The notes beneath the pieces are model-generated. The model was not told the origin of the DNA, did no database searches, and saw only the letters and a list, made by a program, of their open reading frames with translations. The translations under genes and the position numbers were made by a program. A stretch of 64,000 nucleotides of DNA from Rhodoflexus caldus. GTDB lineage: Bacteria; Bacteroidota; Bacteroidia; Cytophagales; Thermoflexibacteraceae. Positions 35,165 to 44,379 of this stretch are shown here, in pieces (positions within the stretch are counted from its first letter, which is position 1; each line of letters starts with the position of its first letter). The stretch lies in contig NZ_JAJPRF010000016.1 in assembly GCF_021206925.1 (NCBI RefSeq), positions 22,996 through 86,995 on the forward strand. Direction: 5' to 3'.

Positions 35165-35977
35165 CTACTCAAACAACGGCTTTCTTTTTTGCATTTGTGC
35201 CGTCATAGCTTCCTGTAAATCAGCGGATAGCAGCATGGCGGCGTTCCATGTGGCGATGTAGTTCAGTGCGTCGGCGGTGCTGTGGTCGCGGGTGTAGCGC
35301 AGCATTTCCTTCGTGCCGCGAATGCTCAACGGCGACTTGGCGGCAATCTGTCGGGCAATTTCGCGCACGCCTGCCAGCATTTCCTCTTCCGAAGCAAAAC
35401 AGCGGTTGGCAAAACCGTTGGCAGCTGCCTCTGCCCCCGACATGTTTCTGCCCATATAGGCAAGTTCGGCAACAATGCCCGGTGCAATCAGTTTGGGCAT
35501 TCGTTGCAGTGTTCCCAAGTCTGCCACCATGCCCATGTCTATTTCGCGGATGCAAAACGCAGTTGATTCGGTGCAATAACGCATGTCGGCAGCGCAGGCA
35601 ATATCCACACCGCCGCCGATGCAACCGCCGTGGATGGCAGCCAGCACGGGCTTTTCGCATTGCTCAACGGCATTTACACATGCCTGTAAATCAAGCACTA
35701 AGCGGCGCAACTGTTCGCGGCGGCGACCTTCGTCGGTGCTTACGCCCTGCATTTGTTGCTGAATGCCGCCCAGCAAACTAATGTCAATACCCGAACAAAA
35801 ATGCTTACCTTCACCGCGCAGGATGACCGCACGCACATCGTTGCGCTGAGAAAGTTCGGTAAAAATGGTGCGCATTTCGTCCCAAGCTGTGCGGTCAAGT
35901 GCATTGGCTTTGTCGGGGCGGCTAATCACCACTTCGGCGATATAATCGGCAATATGTAAATGAAAACGTGTGTACAT
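35165..35977 (-). CDS. enoyl-CoA hydratase/isomerase family, dienoyl-CoA isomerase-like
   Basis: 270 residues from ATG 35977. The crotonase fold shows the oxyanion-hole segments GKHFCSGIDIS and IHGGCIGGGVDIACAAD. FCIREIDMGMVADLGTLQRMP resembles the active-site helix of delta3,5-delta2,4-dienoyl-CoA isomerases (EVDxGLAADxGTLQRLP), with the acidic residues kept. It probably acts in beta-oxidation of unsaturated acyl-CoAs. It lies 52 bases behind rpe on the same strand and ahead of the methyltransferase. A plain enoyl-CoA hydratase is the alternative. Confidence 0.85.
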   Translation of the reverse strand: MYTRFHLHIADYIAEVVISRPDKANALDRTAWDEMRTIFTELSQRNDVRAVILRGEGKHFCSGIDISLLGGIQQQMQGVSTDEGRRREQLRRLVLDLQACVNAVEQCEKPVLAAIHGGCIGGGVDIACAADMRYCTESTAFCIREIDMGMVADLGTLQRMPKLIAPGIVAELAYMGRNMSGAEAAANGFANRCFASEEEMLAGVREIARQIAAKSPLSIRGTKEMLRYTRDHSTADALNYIATWNAAMLLSADLQEAMTAQMQKRKPLFE

Positions 35978-36029
35978 GGCAGTGAGAATTGGACTTCGGA
36001 TTTGGGATTTTATGATTCCGAAATTTAAA

Positions 36030-36680
36030 TTATTCAATATTTTTCAAGTCGGCGATGGTTTGCAGCGGGTCGGGTGAGCTGAATACGAAATTGCCTGCCA
36101 CCAGCACATCCGCGCCTGCCGCCACCAACAACGGCGCGTTTTGGCTGTTTACGCCGCCATCTACTTCTATATGCAACTTAGGATTGAGCGCATCTGCCAT
36201 TTGGCGCAGTTGCTGCACCTTGCGATAGCTGTTTTCAATGAATTTTTGCCCGCCAAAACCCGGGTTGACCGACATGAGGCAAACCAAATCAATATCCGGC
36301 AAAATGTCGCCCAACAAATGAACGGAAGTATGCGGATTGATGGCAACGCCAGCCTTGCAACCCAACTCTTTAATTTGCCCGATGGTGCGGTGCAAATGCG
36401 TACAGGCTTCGTAATGCACCGTCAGCACGGCAGCGCCTGCATCGCGGAAGGCTTCCAAGTAGCGTTCGGGTTGAACAATCATCAGGTGCACATCCATCGG
36501 CTTTTCCGCATGGCGTTTGATGGCATGGCAAACGGGCAGACCAAAAGACAAATTCGGCACAAAAACGCCGTCCATGATGTCTATATGCAACCAATCGGCG
36601 CGGCTACTGTTGAGCATTTCCACATCGCGTTGCAAGTTGGCAAAATCGGCAGAAAGTACTGAGGGGGCAATTAAAGGCAT
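36030..36680 (-). CDS. rpe: ribulose-phosphate 3-epimerase
   Basis: 216 residues. Interconverts ribulose 5-phosphate and xylulose 5-phosphate in the pentose phosphate pathway. TIM-barrel signatures: APSVLSADFANL, WLHIDIMDGVFVPNLSFG with the catalytic Asp and His, MDVHLMIVQPE, MSVNPGFGGQKFI and EVDGGVN with the second catalytic Asp. It follows the CvpA-like gene by 11 bases and is probably in one operon with it and the YqeY gene. Confidence 0.97.
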   Translation of the reverse strand: MPLIAPSVLSADFANLQRDVEMLNSSRADWLHIDIMDGVFVPNLSFGLPVCHAIKRHAEKPMDVHLMIVQPERYLEAFRDAGAAVLTVHYEACTHLHRTIGQIKELGCKAGVAINPHTSVHLLGDILPDIDLVCLMSVNPGFGGQKFIENSYRKVQQLRQMADALNPKLHIEVDGGVNSQNAPLLVAAGADVLVAGNFVFSSPDPLQTIADLKNIE

Positions 36681-36691
36681 ATGAGCGATAT

Positions 36692-37249
36692 TTAGCGCAG
36701 CAAATATCGGATATTTTGCACCAATTCGGCTACCGAAGGCGCAAGCGCTCTGCCAATGTCGAGCATGTAATTGAACAGTCCGTTCAAATAAGGGTAGGTA
36801 ACGGTGTTATTTATCAATTCGTTGCGGCTGGTAATACCCGCACTCACCACCAACTCCAAACCGATACTGAGACCGAGCGCGTATTTAATAACACCGAAAA
36901 TCAGACCGACAAAACTGTCAAACCCTTCAAAAATTTCAAGGTCTAACTTGTTTTTGACTGTTTTGTCGAACCAACTGACCCCGAGTGCAATCAGCACATA
37001 TAACAAGACAAAAGTAATAAATGCACCAGCCTTAGGCGGGGCAAATCCGATGCGGTCTGCACTGAGTTGAAAAGTTGCAGAAATACTCCAGAATACGAGA
37101 AACAGCAGCAGAATAAACGTAAACAACGACAGTAACTCCACAAAAAAACCTTTCTGAAAGCCCTTGTAGCCACCCCAGCCCACAATAAACAGCACGACAA
37201 TATCGAGCACTGAAAATCGTTCGGCAAGCAGGCTGGCAAGTAAAAGCAT
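36692..37249 (-). CDS. CvpA-family membrane protein
   Basis: 185 residues with four hydrophobic helices (FSVLDIVVLFIVGWGGYKGF; FTFILLLFLVFW; FITFVLLYVLIALGVSWF; FVGLIFGVIKYALGLSIGL). The WGGYKGFQKGFFVELLS segment is the CvpA/colicin V production signature. Known of the family: inner-membrane proteins linked to envelope stress and secretion; the exact role is unclear. It sits between the YqeY-like gene (23 bases) and rpe (11 bases). Confidence 0.87.
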   Translation of the reverse strand: MLLLASLLAERFSVLDIVVLFIVGWGGYKGFQKGFFVELLSLFTFILLLFLVFWSISATFQLSADRIGFAPPKAGAFITFVLLYVLIALGVSWFDKTVKNKLDLEIFEGFDSFVGLIFGVIKYALGLSIGLELVVSAGITSRNELINNTVTYPYLNGLFNYMLDIGRALAPSVAELVQNIRYLLR

Positions 37250-37272
37250 GGCTTTCAGAGGTTTCCGATGAA

Positions 37273-37722
37273 TTAACTGAGTAGTTCTTTCACTGTTGCG
37301 GCAATGTCTTTACCGTCTGCCTGTCCGCTCAACTCTTTGTTTGCCACACCCATCACTTTGCCCATATCTTTGGCAGAGGCAGCACCCACGCGCTGAATAA
37401 TTTCCTGTAAACGGGCTTTCAATTCGTCGGGAGATAATTTTTTCGGCAAATATTCTTCAATAACGGCAAGCTCGCCCAATTCAACGGCTTGCAGGTCGGT
37501 TCTGCCTTGTTGCCCGTAGATTTCGGCGGAATCTTTGCGCTGCTTGGCGGCTTTTACCAACAGTTTCAGCTCCTCTTCGGGTGTAAGTTCGCCGCTTCGG
37601 CCTTCTGCGGTTTCTGCCAATAAAATTAACGACTTAATGGCACGCAGCGCGCGCAGTTTGTCTTTATCCTGCGCCTTCATGGCGTTTTTAATATCTTCTT
37701 CTATGCGTTTTTTCAGACTCAT
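37273..37722 (-). CDS. GatB/YqeY domain protein
   Basis: 149 residues from ATG 37722. The N-terminal helical part (SLKKRIEEDIKNAMKAQDKDKLRALR) and C-terminal part (LSGQADGKDIAATVKELL) match the YqeY fold, which is related to the tail domain of GatB. It is a stand-alone tRNA-interacting-like protein of unsettled function. First gene of the minus-strand run yqeY-like, cvpA-like, rpe, isomerase. Confidence 0.92.
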   Translation of the reverse strand: MSLKKRIEEDIKNAMKAQDKDKLRALRAIKSLILLAETAEGRSGELTPEEELKLLVKAAKQRKDSAEIYGQQGRTDLQAVELGELAVIEEYLPKKLSPDELKARLQEIIQRVGAASAKDMGKVMGVANKELSGQADGKDIAATVKELLS

Positions 37723-37901
37723 AATCAAAAAACTTGCTTAATCTGCGCAACAAAGTTAAACAGATGCATCAAAAGGGTGTAATCATCGCCTAAATTTGTG
37801 CTGCAAGGTAATATCTCAAAAAGACAACTTGCTTACGGTGCAAGTTCAAGTTTTAATTGAACCTTTGCATGGCAAATATAACAAAATCAATCAGAAAAGC
37901 A

Positions 37902-38618
37902 ATGACACGACTGAGTGTAAATATCAATAAGGTAGCTACTTTGCGCAATGCGCGCGGCGGCAATAACCCCAATGTACTGCAAGTTGCTTTAGACTGCGAA
38001 CGCTTTGGCGCTCAGGGCATTACAGTGCACCCGCGCCCCGATGAGCGACACATTCGCTATCAGGATGTGTTAGACCTGAAACCCGTGCTGACCACGGAAT
38101 TTAACATAGAGGGCAACCCCAAAGACCGCTATATGGATTTGGTATTGCAGGTGAAGCCGCATCAGGCAACGCTTGTGCCCGATGCAGAAAATGTGCTTAC
38201 TTCTAATGCAGGTTGGAATACGGTTGAATATCAGGCATATCTGACCGATATCATCAGCGAGCTGAAAAAGCACGGTATCCGTACCTCTATTTTTGTTGAC
38301 CCTGTGGAAGCCATGATTGAGGGAGCAGCCAAAACCGGTACCGACCGCATCGAGCTTTACACGGAGCAATATGCAAAGCAGTTTCATGGCAACCCCGCAG
38401 AAGCAGTTGCGCCTTATGTTCGCTGTGCCAAACTTGCCAAAGAATTGGGCTTGGGAGTAAATGCCGGACACGACCTTGATTTGCACAACCTTCGCTATTT
38501 GCAGCAGCAGATTCCGTTCTTAGATGAAGTTTCCATCGGCCATGCGCTGATTTGCGATGCGATTTACTATGGTCTGGAAAATACAATACGCCTTTACAGA
38601 AGACAATTGGAAAACTAA
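37902..38618 (+). CDS. pdxJ: pyridoxine 5'-phosphate synthase
   Basis: 238 residues from ATG 37902 ([19 protein letters not shown] follows, the normal PdxJ start). Condenses 1-deoxyxylulose 5-phosphate with 3-amino-1-hydroxyacetone phosphate to make vitamin B6. Motifs: [41 protein letters not shown] and [14 protein letters not shown]. An alternative ATG at 37869 lies directly behind CCTTTGC. It is followed after 15 bases by a small monooxygenase gene in the same orientation. Confidence 0.97.
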   Translation: MTRLSVNINKVATLRNARGGNNPNVLQVALDCERFGAQGITVHPRPDERHIRYQDVLDLKPVLTTEFNIEGNPKDRYMDLVLQVKPHQATLVPDAENVLTSNAGWNTVEYQAYLTDIISELKKHGIRTSIFVDPVEAMIEGAAKTGTDRIELYTEQYAKQFHGNPAEAVAPYVRCAKLAKELGLGVNAGHDLDLHNLRYLQQQIPFLDEVSIGHALICDAIYYGLENTIRLYRRQLEN

Positions 38619-38633
38619 TTTAACATCATTGCT

Positions 38634-38930
38634 ATGCTTATCCGCATTGTACGCATGACTTTTCAGCCTGATAAAACAACCGACTTTTTGGCAATTTTTG
38701 AAGCCTCTAAACATAAAATCCGTCACTTTGACGGTTGCCGCTATTTGGCGCTGCTGCAAGATGCACAAAACCCTGCGATTTACACCACTTACAGCCTCTG
38801 GGAAAGCCCCGACCATTTGGAAAAGTACCGACAGTCGGAATTATTCCAAAACACATGGGCGGCAACAAAAGCCTTATTTGCAGACAAACCGTTGGCATTC
38901 AGTCATTTTCAGGCTCAGGAAATAGCATAG
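38634..38930 (+). CDS. small ABM-domain protein (YgiN-like monooxygenase fold)
   Basis: 98 residues forming one dimeric alpha-beta barrel of the antibiotic biosynthesis monooxygenase type. Characteristic are MLIRIVRMTFQPDK at the start, FDGCRYLALLQDAQNP, and YSLWESPDHLEKYRQSELF. Members oxidise quinols or act as heme or flavin helpers; the substrate is unknown. Closely linked to pdxJ and followed by a strong two-way terminator. Confidence 0.85.
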   Translation: MLIRIVRMTFQPDKTTDFLAIFEASKHKIRHFDGCRYLALLQDAQNPAIYTTYSLWESPDHLEKYRQSELFQNTWAATKALFADKPLAFSHFQAQEIA

Positions 38931-38957
38931 AACAATATTTGCAACGGTTTTGAGCAC

Positions 38958-38995
38958 AAAAAAATAGCCTGCGATTAATTACAGGCTATTTTTTT
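38958..38995. terminator. bidirectional intrinsic terminator
   Basis: AAAAAAATAGCCTG and CAGGCTATTTTTTT pair across ten bases. A tracts on one side and T tracts on the other serve both the plus-strand pdxJ unit and the minus-strand hydroxylase gene. Confidence 0.9.
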
Positions 38996-39018
38996 GTAAA
39001 AATTTTCACTATATTTTA

Positions 39019-40293
39019 TCAGACTGTTGCGATTTTTTCAGATGTTTCGCGCTTGAAGTCTATAGCTACAAACCATGCCGTAACGGCCAGCGAAAGAACA
39101 AAATAAGCAATGATGAGGTATTTTCCGAGAGGAAATACATTGCTCATGTTGAACCAGTCCCCCGTAATAAGAATTACCCCCACGCCATAAGCAACTTTTA
39201 TTGCCTCCCAAACAAGCGCATACGGATTTTTATCCATCAATTCCGTATAGGCATAAATGCTTAAAAACACAAAGCCGCCGTAATAGAAAAGCATCGGCAT
39301 ACCAATGGTTGCCAAATTGCCGAACATGTAAAACACCAAAGTAGTAACGACTGCAAATTGTACCCATGCCCACGCTTTTAATGCGGCCGAGCTTTCAGGT
39401 TCGTATTTTTCGTAGTGGTAGATGTCTTCTATTTTTCGCACCGGATATTTGGCCGCCACATCAGCCGGCCGCCATCCTGTTGGCATAAACCATATGCGCA
39501 CTTTGTCCCACCAACTTTCGGCACGCCATGCATCCTTTGTCAGAAGCCACAAGTGCTGAAAGTTAATTTTAATCGGATTCCATGTAGCAGAAGGGCGCGT
39601 GATGCCATACACCGCGGGAACATTGGGGAGTTCTTCCTGAAATGTGCCGAATAATTTGTCCCAGATGATAAAAATCTGCGAGTGATTTTTGTCTAAATAT
39701 TCGGGGTTGATGGCATGGTGTACGCGATGGTGCGAAGGGGTTACGATGATATGTTCCAGCCATCCCATTTTGCCGATATGCTGCGTATGATACCAAAACT
39801 GAGCAAACAAATGAATAGGTGCTACAATGGCAATTACATTGGCAGGAACTCCCACAATGGCTGCCGGCAATAAAAAGAATGTAAACAAATTGACAAATGA
39901 GGAAATGCTTTGGCGCAAAGCACAGGCAAGGTTGAAATCTTCGCTGCTGTGATGAATGGCGTGTTTGTTCCAAAAGAAATTGACCTGATGCGCAATGCGG
40001 TGCACCCAATAGCCGCTGAAATCAAGGGCTACAAATGCTACAATAACTGTTAATACGGTGGATTCAATTTTGAAAACGGCCAGATGTTCCACCATCCAAC
40101 TATACGTGATGATAGAAACGCTTAGGCCGAGCACATCTTTTACTACGTTGGTGATACCCGAACTTAAACTGGAAATCATGTCCATGTTGCGATAGGTATC
40201 TTTGCCTTTGTACCATCCGTACCATTTTTCCAGCAGAACAGCCAGCAGGAAAATGGGCATTGCAATCAGTAGAATTTGACCGTACAGCTCCAT
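39019..40293 (-). CDS. sterol desaturase / fatty acid hydroxylase family membrane enzyme
   Basis: 424 residues with several transmembrane helices at both ends. The di-iron histidine boxes are HRIAH (98-102), HAIHH (111-115) and HHRVHH (188-193), with H204 nearby. The layout resembles alkylglycerol-monooxygenase-like proteins, which have a second group of helices after the catalytic part (about residues 320-420). It probably hydroxylates or desaturates a lipid in the inner membrane; the substrate is unknown. Confidence 0.88.
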   Translation of the reverse strand: MELYGQILLIAMPIFLLAVLLEKWYGWYKGKDTYRNMDMISSLSSGITNVVKDVLGLSVSIITYSWMVEHLAVFKIESTVLTVIVAFVALDFSGYWVHRIAHQVNFFWNKHAIHHSSEDFNLACALRQSISSFVNLFTFFLLPAAIVGVPANVIAIVAPIHLFAQFWYHTQHIGKMGWLEHIIVTPSHHRVHHAINPEYLDKNHSQIFIIWDKLFGTFQEELPNVPAVYGITRPSATWNPIKINFQHLWLLTKDAWRAESWWDKVRIWFMPTGWRPADVAAKYPVRKIEDIYHYEKYEPESSAALKAWAWVQFAVVTTLVFYMFGNLATIGMPMLFYYGGFVFLSIYAYTELMDKNPYALVWEAIKVAYGVGVILITGDWFNMSNVFPLGKYLIIAYFVLSLAVTAWFVAIDFKRETSEKIATV

Positions 40294-40386
40294 GATGCGT
40301 AAGCAGGTGTTTTATGTGTTTTGTAATGTTCGTAATGATAACGCTAAAAATAGGGGAAATGCTTCATTACGCCAAATAATATTGCA

Positions 40387-42927
40387 TCATAACCTGAACT
40401 GTGCCGAAACTTTTACGCCAAAACGTCTTGTGGCAGGGTCGTCTAAGTAAGTAAGGCGATGAATAAAATCTACCCTGATAAAGCGCAAAATATTTTCAAT
40501 TCCGTAGCCTACTTCCACATAAGGCATCGCACCCATGCCGTTCACATTAGGCAAGGGCGTTCCGTTCAGTCGTTGCGGAGGCGTAAGGTGTCGGTTGGTT
40601 TCACTCAGGCTGCCGTATAGCACGTTAGCGGTTGCCAGCGTGCGCCATTTGAGGCGGCGCATCAGCGGAATGCGATTGAACATCAACCCCTCGAAGCGAT
40701 GCGTAAAATTCAATGCGGCGTAACGGTCGCTGACAAATTCAAAAAAGCGCATCATATTAAATGCCTGTGCATTGTAAAAAATAGTTTCATTGCCCAAATG
40801 AACGGCCAGCAACGGATACGGCACGCGAGAGGAAATATAGCCCAGTGTGGCAGAATAGGTAGTGTTGCCCAATGCGCCCAGCGGAAAACTCTGTGTAACG
40901 TTTGCCTGAAATTTCTGATAGCCAAAGTCGCTGCCCATTACATTGTCTAAACCCAGTACATAGCGCAGGGTGATAATCGGTTTGGTTGTGAAATTGGCAA
41001 TCAGTCGCTTATTCTCACTCTGTATATATTGCTCTCCAAATGCAATGCGCGATTCAAAAGCCAGTTCAGAGGTGATAAACTCCCGACGACGGATGGCATC
41101 GTTTTTTAGGTCAATAAATTCAAAATCGAACAGCGGGTCGGTAAATTGGCGATTGAATAGGATGCGTTGGGTAAATCCGCGGGCTATATCGGTTTGGAAA
41201 TAGGCCTGATTGCTGATTTGAAAGAATGGTCGGCGATTGCTCAAACTGCCCCAACGGGTAAAAGCCATGAAAAGCGCATTGTTCTTGTCCAGAAAATTTT
41301 CGGAAACAAGAGCCAACTGGTTATAGTCTTCCGTATGCACAAAGCCAAACTGTGTCCATGGCTTGCGGCTGAGAATATAGTCGAACCCTGTACTGAACTT
41401 CCAACGTCGGTCAACAGTGCCGTAGGCCACTGCGCCATGCAAAATAATTTTCCGACTCAACAAATAATTGGTGTTCAATTGCAGCCTGATGCGGTGGCCT
41501 TCCAAATCGTTGAAGGCATAAGTGGCACTGTTAAGCCCCAAATCTATCTTACCCACACGGCGAAAGCCGTTGATGAGCAGGTCGGCAATTTCTACATAGC
41601 TTTTCACCGCCGGCAGATTTTTGATGGTATCAATCATCTGATAGGTTTGCTTCTCTACAATGCTGAGCGAATCGTGGCGGCGTTTGTCCCAATAGCGCGC
41701 ATCAGGTTGCAGCGCATCTTCTGCCAACGTTACATTGTCTTCATAAAATTTCAGAGGATGCGGAAAATTGACTTTGAAGTTTTTATTGGAAGAATAGGAC
41801 TTGGCCAACAGACCTGCCCAATCGTCTTTAATGTCTCCGATATCTACCAAAATTCTGTTCTTGGCAGGTAGCCATATGCCCGTGGCCGAGTCGGCAAGTG
41901 CCATTTCCTGCTGGATTTTGATTTTCTCGATAAAATTCAAATTGGCAGTTTTGTTAATGCTGACATCAATTTGCAACAGTGCATACGGCGAAACGGCATC
42001 TAAGGAGTCCGCTATCCACATTACCCCGCTGAAAGCCAAATCCTGCGGTCGTTTGGGCTGAAACTCTATTCGGAAACAACGCCTGCCATTAAGTTGGTCA
42101 TCCGACTTTTTCAGTTCGTATTCGTAAAAACCCTTCCAACCGTCGGCTATGGGCGAAATAAAGTCTTTGCCCGCAATACGCAGCCAATTGCGATAAAAAT
42201 TGTACTGCTGAAATGTGCTGCCAATCACTTGCGACACTACGCTGCCATCGGTAACACCAATGCCGCTGACTTGTGTTTTGTGGATAAATTCACGTTTCCG
42301 TTCAGGCGATTTGCGGTAGAAATAGTCGGAAATGGTTTCGGAAAAGAAAACGGGCAATATAGGTTTGCCGTCATCTCCTTGTGCCGTTTTGGCGCTGTCA
42401 ATCGCTCTTAACGCCTGTTGAATTACTTTCTTCTGTCGGAAATTATCGGAGATATTGTCCAAAGCAAGCTCGAGCTTGGTGTAGCTTTCATACTGATAGG
42501 CGGTGAGGCGGTCGTAATTGTAGCGGTCTTTATGAGCCATCACCCCCCTTAAAATTTCCCAAGCGGGGTTTTCATAGTCGCCCGGGCGCACAACAACAGC
42601 CTGCAAAACGGTTGCAACAGGTCTCAGTTGAAAGTTAATTACCTGTGTTTTACCTTGTTGAACAGCCTTCGCCAGTACTTGGTAGCCCAAATAAGACGCT
42701 ACCAACGAATCTACCGGGGCTTGTGTTTGCAGGCTGAAATTACCCTCAAAATCGGTTGTAGTGCCAATTGTAGTGCCTTTAAAAAGGATATTCACAAACG
42801 GTATGGCATCACCGGTTTCTGCATCGGTAACTTTTCCCGAAACGCGGGTGAGCGCCTGACCATACAGGTGGTGTGTGCCCGAAACCAACAAAAAAAGTAG
42901 TGCCGCAGTAAAAGTCTTCAATGCCAT
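40387..42927 (-). CDS. DUF5686 outer-membrane protein with CarboxypepD_reg-like domain
   Basis: 846 residues. A signal peptide (ALKTFTAALLFLLVSGTHHLYG) is followed by a carboxypeptidase regulatory-like domain (VSGKVTDAETGDAIPFVNIL), then a long region ending in many amphipathic beta strands, which suggests an outer-membrane barrel, with a C-terminal aromatic end FGVKVSAQFRL. There is no TonB box or plug, so this is not a classic SusC. Its function is unknown; related genes are common in Bacteroidota. Confidence 0.85.
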   Translation of the reverse strand: MALKTFTAALLFLLVSGTHHLYGQALTRVSGKVTDAETGDAIPFVNILFKGTTIGTTTDFEGNFSLQTQAPVDSLVASYLGYQVLAKAVQQGKTQVINFQLRPVATVLQAVVVRPGDYENPAWEILRGVMAHKDRYNYDRLTAYQYESYTKLELALDNISDNFRQKKVIQQALRAIDSAKTAQGDDGKPILPVFFSETISDYFYRKSPERKREFIHKTQVSGIGVTDGSVVSQVIGSTFQQYNFYRNWLRIAGKDFISPIADGWKGFYEYELKKSDDQLNGRRCFRIEFQPKRPQDLAFSGVMWIADSLDAVSPYALLQIDVSINKTANLNFIEKIKIQQEMALADSATGIWLPAKNRILVDIGDIKDDWAGLLAKSYSSNKNFKVNFPHPLKFYEDNVTLAEDALQPDARYWDKRRHDSLSIVEKQTYQMIDTIKNLPAVKSYVEIADLLINGFRRVGKIDLGLNSATYAFNDLEGHRIRLQLNTNYLLSRKIILHGAVAYGTVDRRWKFSTGFDYILSRKPWTQFGFVHTEDYNQLALVSENFLDKNNALFMAFTRWGSLSNRRPFFQISNQAYFQTDIARGFTQRILFNRQFTDPLFDFEFIDLKNDAIRRREFITSELAFESRIAFGEQYIQSENKRLIANFTTKPIITLRYVLGLDNVMGSDFGYQKFQANVTQSFPLGALGNTTYSATLGYISSRVPYPLLAVHLGNETIFYNAQAFNMMRFFEFVSDRYAALNFTHRFEGLMFNRIPLMRRLKWRTLATANVLYGSLSETNRHLTPPQRLNGTPLPNVNGMGAMPYVEVGYGIENILRFIRVDFIHRLTYLDDPATRRFGVKVSAQFRL

Positions 42928-43056
42928 AAAAAAAGAAATAGTCGTTTCAAGTTACGAAAAAATAGCTGATTGAGATGCCGCTTTTTAGAAACAATAATGC
43001 AAAACAGATGCTCAAAGTTGCATTGTTTGACAAATAAAAATGTCGGCAGAAGACAT

Positions 43057-43089
43057 AAAAAAAGACAGGCAGTTGAAAACTACCTGTCT
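43057..43089 (-). terminator. intrinsic terminator of tRNA-Arg
   Basis: On the minus strand AGACAGGTAGTT pairs with AACTGCCTGTCT around TTC, with one G-T wobble, then a run of T residues. It begins seven bases after the tRNA 3' end. Confidence 0.9.
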
Positions 43090-43095
43090 GACACG

Positions 43096-43169
43096 TGTTC
43101 TCGGCAGGACTCGAACCTGCAACCTTCTGATCCGTAGTCAGATGCTCTATCCAATTAAGCTACGAAAAC
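43096..43169 (-). tRNA. tRNA-Arg (anticodon ACG)
   Basis: A 74-base cloverleaf. The acceptor stem GTTTTCG pairs with CGAGAAC (one T-G pair). The D arm is GCTTAATTGGATAGAGC, the anticodon stem TCTGA/TCAGA frames the loop CTACGGA with anticodon ACG, and the T arm contains GGTTCGAGTCC. The discriminator is A and CCA is not encoded. A34 is normally deaminated to inosine, reading CGU, CGC and CGA. The anticodon arm contains one of the very few GATC sites of the window (43129-43132). Confidence 0.97.
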
Positions 43170-43248
43170 AGCGTTTGGGAGTGCAAAGGTACAAAGCGCA
43201 ATTTTATTTCCAAACTTTTGCCCATGTTTTTTTAATTTTGCTTTATCC

Positions 43249-44379
43249 ATGTCTGCCATCTACTTTCATATTCCTTTTTGCAAACAGGCTTGCCACTACT
43301 GCGACTTTCATTTCAGCACTTCGCTGCAAGGAATGGCGGCAATGTCGGAAGCGCTGTTGCGTGAAACGGAACTCCGTGCTGCCGAACGCTCAACACCCGC
43401 TGCCAGTGTTTATTTTGGCGGAGGCACTCCCTCCCTCCTACCCGCCGGCAACTTGGCGCAATTGTTAGCCCAAACCCGACGGGTTTTCGGTATCTTGCCC
43501 GATGCCGAAATCACGCTGGAAGCCAACCCCGACGACCTTTCACCCGAAAAATTGCGGCAATTGCGACAGCTGGGCATCAACCGCCTGAGCATTGGTATTC
43601 AGAGTTTTCACGAAGCGCACCTCCGCTGGATGAATCGGGCACACAATGCGCAGGAAGCACTTGCATGTGTTACATGGGCTAAACAGGCAGGTTTTGACAA
43701 CATCAGTATTGATCTGATTTATGCACTGCCCGCAGAAAATCACAGCCTCTGGGAACAAGATTTACAGACAGCCATTCACTTGGGCGTTACACATATTTCG
43801 GCCTACTGCCTGACGATTGAGGAACGAACGGCGTTTGGCAACTGGCTGAAAAAAGGGCGCATACAGTCCGTAGATGATGAATTTGCTGCCCGACAGTTTG
43901 AGATAATGACCGAACGACTCACGGCAGCAGGTTTTGAGCACTATGAAATCTCCAATTTTGCCCGTTCGGGATACTATTCGCGCCATAACTCCAACTACTG
44001 GAAAAAAGGGACTTACATCGGCATAGGCCCTTCGGCACACAGCTACAACGGCACGCAGCGCAGCTACAACATAGCCAATAATGCAAAATACATCAAAGCC
44101 ATTCTATCGGGTCAGTTGCCGACGGAAACAGAAACACTCACCCGCCGCGACCACATCAACGAATACCTGATGACTTCGCTAAGAACACAGTGGGGAGCCG
44201 ATTTGCAGTGGCTTTCAAGGACTTACGGTTACGATTTAATGGCATCGCAAAGTGATTACCTGCTTCGGCTGACGGCATCGGAGCAGGCTTTTATCAAAGA
44301 TAATCACCTGATACTGACCAACAAAGGCAGGCTACTTGCCGACAGCATCGCTCTGGAATTATTTCTGCCTGACGATTAA
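43249..44379 (+). CDS. hemW: radical SAM heme chaperone HemW
   Basis: 376 residues. The [4Fe-4S] cluster motif is CKQACHYCDFHF near residue 11, followed by YFGGGTPSLLP and LTIEERTAFGNWLKKG. The fourth-position cysteine (CHYCDF) is of the HemW type rather than HemN. It binds heme and passes it to acceptor proteins; older annotations call it coproporphyrinogen oxidase. TAATTTTG at 43233-43240 is a -7 box only eight bases from the ATG. The stop shares TTAA with the convergent ABC gene. Confidence 0.93.
   Translation: MSAIYFHIPFCKQACHYCDFHFSTSLQGMAAMSEALLRETELRAAERSTPAASVYFGGGTPSLLPAGNLAQLLAQTRRVFGILPDAEITLEANPDDLSPEKLRQLRQLGINRLSIGIQSFHEAHLRWMNRAHNAQEALACVTWAKQAGFDNISIDLIYALPAENHSLWEQDLQTAIHLGVTHISAYCLTIEERTAFGNWLKKGRIQSVDDEFAARQFEIMTERLTAAGFEHYEISNFARSGYYSRHNSNYWKKGTYIGIGPSAHSYNGTQRSYNIANNAKYIKAILSGQLPTETETLTRRDHINEYLMTSLRTQWGADLQWLSRTYGYDLMASQSDYLLRLTASEQAFIKDNHLILTNKGRLLADSIALELFLPDD

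Noticed and set aside
41167..41871. 234-codon plus-strand frame
   Set aside because: It lies antisense to the DUF5686 gene, has no motif, and its composition mirrors the opposite-strand codons.
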